Shown in pieces: positions 55,439 through 64,000 of a stretch of DNA of 64,000 nt. Position numbers and translations under genes: made by a program. Numbering within the stretch: the stretch's first letter is position 1; each line of letters opens with the position of its first letter. Below the pieces are notes generated by a model. The model saw only the letters and a list, made by a program, of their open reading frames with translations. It was not told where the DNA came from and searched no databases. The stretch spans positions 38,738,429-38,802,428 of the forward strand of contig OX485804.1 of assembly GCA_950295325.1 (NCBI GenBank), in the 5' to 3' direction. This DNA comes from Polytrichum commune (lineage: Eukaryota; Streptophyta; Polytrichopsida; Polytrichales; Polytrichaceae).

Positions 55439-56505
55439 GAGGCTCACTCATAAGAGCCTTCACCAGGCCAGAACAGAGGAGGCTAGCTTGTGCGTTACTG
55501 CGAGGTGGCATTACTCCCTCCCGTAGCTCCAGATCTGGCCACCACCCATGTGGCCGCCCTCCAGATTCGTCCTGACTGTCCTTTTGTTCAACCCCCCCCC
55601 CCGGATGGGTTAGGCTGCGTAGACCGCAAATGTATGAACTAACTTATCATAGCTCAAACCCCCCCACCCCACACACACACGAGATCGTCCAACACTCACC
55701 CATGGGACGCTGATGCAGCCACCGCCCTATCCGTCACCAAACCCTGGCCTCTACTTAGAATGTGATGATTCCGAGGACCAAACCAACTCACATAGCTTCC
55801 ACTGCCAGATGTGGTGCAAGCTCTCTGACACCCGGATCTCTGCACCCCAATGCTTCGAATCAAACAAGCTGCCTCGACCTTGATGATGGTAATGGAGATC
55901 CCCACCTGACCCAGATCTACTCCCAATGGGGCCAAATCTCAAGCTCCACCATTGTCCATTCCTCAAACCCACACAACCCCAATAAATCTCCCAGCTCCCC
56001 AATCTCTCCCCTACCTCCACCCCAAAAACCAAAATGCCACTCCACCGACTCCCTCCCTCGTCCTCTCGTGCGCCGCGTCAACCGAGAGAGTCCTTACAAG
56101 CTGCGACCGAACCCCAAACCTCGCTTTCTCTCTCTTCTCTCTTCTTTTTCCTCTCCCTGCCTCCCAACACGAAAGCACCCAAACCCTGGAAAAAAAAACA
56201 ATACAGATCTCAGGCAGGCCGCTCCTCTCCTCCCCCCTCGACTCTCCCTCTTCCCGCTGTCTCTCCGCCCTCCGAAGGATCACCCGGAAGCCGGAAAAAG
56301 CCTCGAGCAGGTCTGTAGTAGGTCCCTGTCTCTCCTTCTCTCCCTCTCTGTGTCTCTCCTCTACGTCACTCCCCGGTTCCAGATCCTATCCTTCAGGACG
56401 ATTGTCAGACCTCCTCCCCGACGGAAACCCCTCTTTCTCTCCCTCCGTTCTCGCCTGTTCTCTTCGAGGAGTTGGTCTCTCAGACTCTCCCTGACTTAAG
56501 TTCCA
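55439..56505. other. GT8 upstream region; CT-rich leader-like DNA on plus strand
   Basis: The C/T-rich plus strand from about 56090 to 56500 looks like a plant 5' leader for a divergent gene and could be a shared promoter with GT8. Long open frames here (55762-56499) are low-complexity Pro/Ser/Leu/Arg text caused by the CT bias and are not called. C-runs occur at 55591-55602 and 55660-55680. Confidence 0.45.
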
Positions 56506-56832
56506 ATGGAAGGAAGGAATAGAATACTACTACCCCTGTTGAGGGCTAGGCTATGCCGTTCCTTGCCGCTATGCCTGGAACTTGGGCTCCGCGAAACCTG
56601 TCAGCAATCAATCAGGCAGGGGTGGCAGGCACTCCTCGCCTCTGCCTTCTCCTCTCACTCGTCCCAGCCAGGCATCGCAGCCACGCCGGCCGCAATCACC
56701 GATGTTGCCAATGAATGGGGGCATGCCCACATTTGCCATGCCATGACATGCCATCATCATCATCATGGTCATGGTCATGGTCATCATGGTGGGATGGGAT
56801 GGGATGGGATGGGATGGCACGGCATGGCATAG
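56506..56832 (+). CDS. hypothetical ORF, possible first exon of a divergent gene
   Basis: 108 codons starting MEGRNRILLPLLRARLCRSL immediately after the CT-rich leader-like tract. The first 55 residues are rich in Arg, Leu and Ser and nearly lack acidic residues, like an organelle targeting peptide (ending SAFSSHSSQPGIAATPAA). The rest is a His/Gly/Met repeat that follows from a CATGGT/GGGAT microsatellite, so the true coding part probably leaves at a splice donor before about 56700. I found no convincing downstream exons and recognise no family. Confidence 0.3.
   Translation: MEGRNRILLPLLRARLCRSLPLCLELGLRETCQQSIRQGWQALLASAFSSHSSQPGIAATPAAITDVANEWGHAHICHAMTCHHHHHGHGHGHHGGMGWDGMGWHGMA
56752..56832 (+). 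repeat. CAT/CATGGT/GGGAT microsatellite
   Basis: Runs of CAT, then CATGGT, then four or five GGGAT units, then GGCATGGCAT. A related stretch is at 57765-57815. Confidence 0.8.
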
Positions 56833-57121
56833 ATGCATCTCTTCTCTTCACTTCTCTCGCGTTCTCGTTGTTTTTCAATGAACCGGGATAATTGACCACT
56901 GGTTGCACATGAGCCGTTGGGTTTGAGAAGTACCCGGTTGAAGTTCAAGACTTCGGGAAAGTAACCCATCGTTTTCGAATGGTTTGAAGAACATAGCTCA
57001 ATTTAATAGAGAGGAACCAAAAGATGTTAACATGGAACCGGTTGGACTAGGAAACACTAGGATCTCGACTTGATAATGCCCTAAAATCTCCCCGGACTTT
57101 CTCTTCCTCTTCTGAGTCTTA

Positions 57122-57610
57122 GGGCCACCTCACACACGAGCCCAATGCCGTGACCGTGAAATTGTGAGAGCCCAAAAGAAAGTTTCCAAAGGCCATCCGG
57201 AGATACTTCCAAAATCACGGAGTGTGGTCATGGACCCTCAAGTGTAGTGTGAAGTCATATGTGACCGGGCCCTCAACCGAATGTTACTTCGGTTAATTTC
57301 TACTCACGTAGGTCCTCGCACATGATTAAAGTTGAATAAATCAACGGTTGTGAACGGTCGGAGTGCCATGGTCTCCTAGTTTTGTGCTAGGCTTGCCTCT
57401 GAGAAGTGGGTTTCGAAAATAGTCCAAGTGACCATGAAACATGATCCATTTGATTCCATGTAGACTTTACATCCATCTTGCATTCACTTACTCTATTGGT
57501 CCCTCAAGCCGTAGTGTGAAGTGAACGTGGACCGGCCCCGCCTTTTCCACCAATGAGAGTGCTTGAAATGCAACGGTCACGGGCACTCAGTCTCCTGTGG
57601 GAAGTGGCCC
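57122..57610. mobile_element. PIF/Harbinger-like MITE, family H1
   Basis: A 489-bp element with perfect TTA duplications (57119-57121 and 57611-57613). It starts GGGCCACCTCACACACGAGC and its inverted complement closes it. It aligns end to end with 12846-13347 (shared GTGAGAGCCCAAAAGAAAGT and CTCAAGTGTAGTGTGAAGTC). Non-coding. Confidence 0.88.
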
Positions 57611-57613
57611 TTA

Positions 57614-57644
57614 TTCTTACTTGCCAACACTTTGGTTGAAGGGT

Positions 57645-57675
<31 letters not shown>

Positions 57676-58020
57676 AGGCTTTCATGGGGTTACTTACTAC
57701 CCTGGTTGTTGCCTACGTCTATGATTCCTTGTCTCGCCCCATCCCAAGTTAGTTGTGCATGTGCTCATCATGGTCATGGTTATGGTCATGATGGTGATGA
57801 TGATGGCATGGCATGGATGCAACTCAACTCTTCTCTCTCGTTCACGTTCCATGTGGAATCGTCTTCCTCTCAAGCCTTCTTCTTACTTTCCAACACTCCA
57901 GTTCTCTCTCTCTCTTTCTTTCTCTATGTAGGCTCTCATGGGGTTAGTTACTACCCTAGTTGTTGCCTACGTTTATGATTCCTTTCCTCACCCCATCCCA
58001 AGGGAGCCGTGCATGTGCCA
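57614..58020 (+). repeat. tandem duplication, period about 254 bp, exon-like units
   Basis: Two copies of CT-run, then TAG, then a 75-bp block (57677-57752 and 57931-58006) that is about 87% identical. The blocks read AFMGLLTTLVVAYVYDSL and ALMGLVTTLVVAYVYDSF in the same frame, preceded by pyrimidine tracts and AG as at 3' splice sites. Copy 1 reaches a stop soon after; copy 2 runs slightly further. The block between them shares the CATGGT/GGCATGG sequence with 56730-56870. The function is unknown. Confidence 0.55.
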
Positions 58021-59226
58021 TGAACATTGACACGGGTGTGATTGTTTTTGCACCACCATGCTCATGCAAGGTGTCCATCATACAAGGAAAATCATTTCAT
58101 TTACGTATATTGTAAATGACAGGGATCTTTCTCTCCCCCTCTCATAACACTAGTCAACACATACCTTCAATTGAGTGGGGCACAGAATCCTAGGAGTATA
58201 TTCACATCATCTTGCACATTTTTACGCTCCAGGTTACAGTGTCAACCTAATGACGTAGGAAGACCCTTACTCTATTGGGTAATGTTACATTCTTGTTCTT
58301 GATGCACAAAAATGTATTAGATGTAGACACTAATGCACTTGTATTGTGCATATTGTTTTTCACATTGCTTGATTTATGTGGCCTCCAACTTCATATTCTT
58401 TGTCTAACTCAATCATTTCGTAGTTGTTGGTGCAACTGTATAGCGAGTTCAACAAGAGTTCATGTACAAATCGTGTAGATAAGTTACCAGTCATTGACAT
58501 TGTGTATGACAATTACATTAATTGTTACCCTTGCCCAAAAGCAATCCCTTTAGATTCTTGCCTAAAACAAATGATGTTTATGGATGAGAATTTATAGTTA
58601 GTTTGGACACTCCTACATTCAACACTTTGAAAATTCGTAGTTTGTTCATACAATATTCATGAATTACATATGTAAAACGATTTGTAAAATGAGTTGAAAT
58701 CATATTTCAATCCCCAACAAGACCCGATTGAAACCAAAGTATGTGAAAGGAGGAGAATGATGCTCATATGCTTAAAAGGGCGATTATAGATGTATATCAT
58801 ATGTAGCTTAATACAAGTTTGACTCTAGGTCATACAAGTTTATTGTTTTGAATACCTATAATGCCGAGCTATATCTCTATTGAGTAAAGTGTGGTTCCGA
58901 ATCCAGGTTAAGATTTGTTGTGTTTTAGTGTCTAACATACAAATGAGATCCAACCACATGTATAACACCTCGTTCATAAATGTCAATTTCTTCAATTACT
59001 ATATGAAAATGCTTAGAAATCAAATTATGTTGTCAGTGCATGAAAATGTTCAATGCAAGAGTTTTGATGTGCTATACGTCATACGTGAAAATTTTGTTTA
59101 AATATGTGTATATGATATATAGACTTTTAAAAGGTAAACTCGTTGATAGAGTATTGCATGATATTTATTTCCTTGTTGCCTGTAACTTCCATTCATAGCC
59201 TTTCATTTTAAAACTATCATAATATT
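58021..59226. other. AT-rich spacer
   Basis: Only short frames without family resemblance; no element ends found. Confidence 0.5.
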
Positions 59227-59565
59227 ATGCAAACTATTGGGTCCATTACATGGGCCATAGAAATCCCGCAATTCGATGTCAACATCTACCAACATGATCC
59301 ATGTAATAATTGGGCTCAATTTGAATTTGGGGTCTTACCTCAACAAGATGACATGTTAACATCGTTAGGCACCATCATAGGAAGGCACCTATACCATGTC
59401 AACTGTGCAGATTGCATGTGTGGTGGCCCCGTTGGCAAGACTGCATGGATGAAGCATGTGGGCAACCACTGGCATTGCTCATCAAGCCGGGCCCTGGTTA
59501 ATTGTGTCCCCTTGGCCCATGTTTTGTTTCACACATGTTTTTTGACATGCCATTTAAGGAAATAG
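59227..59565 (+). CDS. unrecognised 112-codon ORF
   Basis: Starts ATG and reads through to TAG. It contains a Cys/His-rich stretch HLYHVNCADCMCGGPVGK followed by HVGNHWHCSS. I recognise no family, and no splice partners or paralogue occur in the window. It is GC-richer than its surroundings, which is the only hint that it was once coding. It may be a transposon or gene fragment. Confidence 0.25.
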   Translation: MQTIGSITWAIEIPQFDVNIYQHDPCNNWAQFEFGVLPQQDDMLTSLGTIIGRHLYHVNCADCMCGGPVGKTAWMKHVGNHWHCSSSRALVNCVPLAHVLFHTCFLTCHLRK

Positions 59566-62537
59566 AAAGAGAGCATATCCAGTGGTTTGAATATTGTTAT
59601 GATATTTCTTTGAGTTTCCAATGTGCACAAAATGAGATGTGGACTTGAACGCAAGGGGAAGGGCGAAGGGGCTTGAAGACTACCACTTGTCCCCCACAAT
59701 ATTATATATGCAAGAAAATTCATAACTTGTGCTTGAACTAACAATAAAATTGCTTCATTAATTGCTCCCATGTGTTCAATTCCATGCTTCAATGGCGAGG
59801 GGGGGGGGGAATGACAATGAAAGTTGGAATGTGTTTTATTTGCAATTTAAAGGTTTGTCTCATCAATAGAATTACACCCTTAGGGCATCTCCAATGCCAT
59901 AACTTAAATTTCATTCCAATTCTTACTCCAAAACGGCGGTCAAGAAGCTTGTGGAGTACTAGGTGAAGGACCCTAAGACCTTAGTGGCGAAGGCAACAAA
60001 GATTGCCATGTCATATATAACATTCTAACACCAAAATGTGTAAGAGAAAAATGCACATGTGTCTTGATCTCAACAAGATAACTATGTCAAGATTAACACA
60101 AAGTATTAAAAGTTATGAGACGAGCACTTCATATCATTGGAAGAAGTTTGACCAAGGCAAAGGATAATTTGCATGCATACATCAAAACTAAATGGCTTCT
60201 TCATTTAGGTCCCTTTTAAATTGACTTTGACCAACATGGAGGGAGATGTGGTGGGATGTAGTGATGTTCGTTGTGTTAAGCAAAGATGTGGTTCCAACAG
60301 TGGAGGTGCTCTTAAGTAATTGTAAATAGCATGCACAATATTTTCCATCTCAATGCATGATAAGTTTTGCTCACAAAATAATGTGGAAACATCCAAATGA
60401 TCAATGCACCACTCATAGGTCGCAAAGTTAATACATTTACAACTATGTATTTTTATAGTACCATATAAGTTTTTTTTTCAACAAAAACAATAATAAGAAA
60501 AATGCAATATTTCTTATAATAATGTGAACCAACCACACATGTTTTAATGACACGTTTTAAAGGATCACACATTTTCTAAATAGTGTGGGTCACACTAGAA
60601 TTAAGTTCAATACTACATTTGCTTATGAGAGGTTGTATATAGTAATGTGCACCACATGAAAAATCAAAGTACAAAACGATAGAGTTAACCATAAAAAGTC
60701 ACCAAAAGTAGGTTAACAACTCAAATTGTTTTGAAGGTATCTCCCATATTGGTCACTTGTCAGTGACATGAAAAAACAAACTAGGGAGGGAGGTCATTAT
60801 GCTTTATTTTGGGTCAGCAAAAATTTGAGAAAAATTTGAGTTCTTTTCTTAGGTTTAATTCTAAGTGATGGGTGCAACAAAGAGTTGCACGTGGACATAG
60901 GTGACACGAAGAAATTTATTATTATTAATATACACATATATATAACCTTAAATTGATGAAGATAAAACATGTCGGCTCCTAAAATGCAAAGAAGCCTTCC
61001 GGAACTTCTAGTTACATTCAAACAAGAGACCCTTGCATTTCAACCCCGTTTCATTCCCGTACTTTGTGACTAACTATGATGTGATTTGCCATGTCACATT
61101 CAATGGAAGGGAATGGAGGGGGATGTGGTGCCATGCATCTTACAACGACTATCTCGTTATGGTGACATCTTCAATTATATGAGAGACATTCCAAGTTGTA
61201 GGACTCCACACGCCACTTTTCTATTCAAAGATGTGAAAGCATTAATTACAATGCTCTAACAATGAAAGATATGATGTTCCATTACATGGAAAAAGATAAA
61301 TGAACATCGTTGTTGCTACTACTTGAATGAACAAGGGTCAATTTGTCATGTTCCCATCCAAAGGTCACACCTCTCCACGTGAATGGATGTTGTTGGGTTT
61401 AATGTCAACATTGGTATGGTGGTCATTATAATAGGAGCGGGAGCAAGGATGACACTAGTGGTCCATCCAATTTTTGAGATCAATATTTTGTTTCAATTTA
61501 CACAATGCATAATGTGCCTATATATGTACAAGTGTTCATATTAGACCCAAAGGATTGGTATAATTAATTTACGATTGAGCACATAATACCTTGACTCAAT
61601 AAGACTTTGGTGTTGACAAAATGACCTCCAAGATAGGTTCTACCAAAGAAAAAGGCATGTCAAACTCCCACCGTCTCATGACAAGGTTTAAAATTGACAC
61701 TAAACAAGTCTCACTACTTAGACCATGATTCACCCTTAAGAAAGTTGACGATGAGGCATGTCAAAGACATGTACATGCTTACAATCCATATAAGTACACT
61801 ATGAACTTATATATATATATCAATCTCTTTAATGCTAGTCATTCTCTTATATCCTAGAACCTAGGAAATGGATGTCATGAGTTTAAATCTCACTCCTTGT
61901 TCTCACATTTCCCTCCCATATGTCACAAGTTTTGACAATAAAGCTAAAATGGTTCCAACCACCTTTCTCTGCCACATTGCATCATATCATGAGGCCATGT
62001 TCATGATTCCCTAGTCGTTCCCTCATCAACGATGCAATTTTACCGTCGTTTACTTACCAAAGTTTTTGTGTGTTGGATCATTAACATCGTGTTTTTCCGA
62101 GGATTTTAGTTACTTAATACTTACTTCAGGAGTTGCTCAGTCAATTGTCTCCGACCTCACAACCAACCCCACACAACACAAACAATAGACAAGATGGTGT
62201 TGCTTGCACTTCTCACGGATCGGGTCATGCTCACATGTTCCGTGAGAGGTCACTGGAACCACAAGTCGCGTCCAAGTGTTGTGCATAACCTTAAGCTTGC
62301 TTCACTTTTACCTGCCTAATGTGGTTGGTTAAAGAATAGTCCATGTTCGTGACAAGTCCTTGTTTTCCGATTGGATATGGTGTTGTGTGGTAATCTAGCC
62401 ACATGCAATTGCTTATTTACATTGCAATTAAGTGAAGTACATTGGTGTGAGTTGACATGAACGAAATTTACGATAAAGGTGTTAAGGCTAGAGCAGAAAG
62501 TGTTTGGATTGATTGGAGGAGTGTGTATTATGTTGCA
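59566..62537. other. AT-rich gene desert
   Basis: Three kilobases with no gene recognised on either strand. Small simple repeats only (G-run at 59801-59810, T-run near 60470). Confidence 0.55.
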
Positions 62538-62671
62538 CTTTGTGTTGTTCCATAATTTCACATGCTACACTAATTATCTTTTATCATGCATCCATGACAA
62601 CACACAAAAATTCCTTAATATCACATGCAGTTCGGTTGCCACAAGCATGATATTATGGAGTTTAGAGTGTA
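62538..62671 (+). repeat. dispersed repeat R4, copy 2
   Basis: Inverted partner of 48481-48613. Both share CTACACTAATT, CCTTAATATCACATG and GTTGCCACA(A/T)GCATGATATTA in order. Both give the same translated pattern (NITC..VAT.MIL..LEC), so the family may once have been coding in this frame. Confidence 0.5.
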
Positions 62672-64000
62672 ACCGGAGCTCACAAGCTTCATTTGGAGCA
62701 AAATCAAATATGTCATAGAATGGCAACTCCTTGGAGTGTCACTCCCTCAACTTTGTTGAAGAATACCGGTAGAGGATGACTTGTAAAGTATGTCTCATCC
62801 CACCATAAGTCTTCACTTGAGTAATTGCATTCAAAGATCGTTGTGGAAGAGAACGACACAAAAGAACAAGCTTCGAGAAATGGAGTGTGGCTTTTGATTT
62901 GTTAAGATCATGCCATTTTGAATGCATAGTTGAGGGTGATAGATGTAATCCACATCAATGCCCATGCCCTTCCTATATGAGGTGTGCAATGTGTAAGGTG
63001 TTTTGGCGGTTTTTAAAGGAGATTGTTTAATCGACCACACACTAGTTAGAACAATCACAAACACGTGTCGTGTGGTTACACGATTTGTCAAAAAAAAAAA
63101 ACAATTCTAGTTGTAAGTTGAAGTGTAAAGAAAGAGGAAGTAGAGTTGATACCTTGCTCCTCTTTGTGTGTGCGTGGCACATCTCTGTGGTTGTTTTAAT
63201 AGACTATGTGGTCGGTTCAACACTCCTTGTTTTGAAAATCCTCCCTTATCAACAAGGTTGATCTCTTCCAACACCATCTCTTCAGTCTTTGGTTTCCGTG
63301 ACTTGAACAATGTCTTCTTTTTTTGGCACAAGTTAAAAATCCAGTTGCAAGAATGGAACCAAAAATACAACCACCTCATGAGAACCAGCGCAAACCGAGG
63401 TGGAATCAAGAAATAATATACATATGGGGCCGACTTGAACAATGTCTTGCAATCCGGTGAGATGTAATCAAGAGTCCTTGCATTATTTATTACACCTTAT
63501 AGGTAATATACACTTTTATGTGGTCCACATGATAGTTTGTACGAACTCCGAACAAACACGACAATCAAAGTTAATTTGATCAGATTGATAAGAGACTCAA
63601 ACAATATTTAGACAACAACATACTACAAAGAGGAAGTGAAAATGTTGTCATATATGACACCAATATAAGTGAAATGTAACTGAATCTATGTCATTTTTGT
63701 GAATATCCTATTTGTAGTATTTTGTTTCAACGTATTCGTATGTTTCAATTGCAAGATTGCAATTGATAAACAATTTAATGATAGAGGGTCGCTTTTCACA
63801 AACGCGTCTAAAAGTAACAACATGTCAGTTTAAACGCCTCCGCATAACATCTTGATGCCAAAAACGATCCTCTTGAAATTGGTGCAAGAGGTTTGGAACA
63901 AACTCAACAAATGACATAGTATGAGGATTGCATGAATTACTTCTTAAGATGTCAATATGACTATAATTCATTTTCATGATGTTCAAAATTAACATTCATG
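62672..64000. other. AT-rich spacer to window end
   Basis: Short open frames up to 111 codons, such as the minus-strand one at 63107-63442, show no recognised motif. No gene is called. Confidence 0.5.

Noticed and set aside
55762..56499. 245-codon plus-strand open frame
   Set aside because: Its Pro/Ser/Leu/Arg text follows from the CT-rich base bias; overlapping frames in the same tract are equally open, and there is no family resemblance. Better read as leader or promoter DNA.

Overview
This is a piece of nuclear chromosome from a land plant or close streptophyte relative. Four single-copy, intron-containing genes with plant-type products are spread over 64 kb: the vacuolar H+-ATPase catalytic subunit A, cytosolic ribosomal protein L4, a plastid-division FtsZ of the FtsZ2 type, and a Golgi-type GT8 glycosyltransferase. 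Introns are GT-AG, with one GC-AG intron. The space between genes is AT-rich and heavily populated by decayed transposons. I cannot name the species. Nothing looks bacterial or organellar.

Layout. 1-5.1 kb: AT-rich spacer, a tRNA-derived SINE with perfect target-site duplications, and a broken cytochrome P450. 5.1-12.5 kb (minus strand): V-ATPase subunit A, 20 coding exons fully resolved, 623 aa. 12.8-21.9 kb: gene desert with three or four PIF/Harbinger-like MITEs and a second MITE family. 22.1-24.0 kb: RPL4, three exons, 403 aa. 25.6-26.8 kb: a 1.2-kb foldback element with a 9-bp target duplication (Mutator-like). 27.4-30.2 kb: a P450-like relic and a nest of short elements ending in a hairpin MITE just upstream of FtsZ2. 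30.7-34.8 kb: FtsZ2, seven exons, 513 aa. 35.6-37.0 kb: a TIR element carrying a 142-bp tandem array. 38.6-47.2 kb (minus): a decayed LINE with endonuclease, reverse transcriptase and RNase H, interrupted by a TIR element that is itself interrupted by a probable solo LTR. 47.5-49.7 kb: a full SINE and a pogo/Emigrant-like element keeping a transposase tail. 50.4-55.4 kb (minus): the GT8 gene. 55.4-64 kb: CT-rich leader-like DNA, another MITE, a tandem duplication with exon-like units, and AT-rich spacer.

How the genes relate. They are independent housekeeping loci, not a pathway: vacuolar/endomembrane acidification, cytosolic translation, plastid division and cell-wall/glycan synthesis. Telo-box motifs (AAACCCTA type) lie at the 5' ends of the V-ATPase, RPL4 and FtsZ2 genes, a feature common in plant housekeeping promoters.

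I found no evidence for a new multi-gene system. The unusual content is the transposon architecture (three-layer nesting, SINE heads and tails in different combinations, a foldback MULE, a tandem array inside a TIR element) and the GC-AG intron of FtsZ2.
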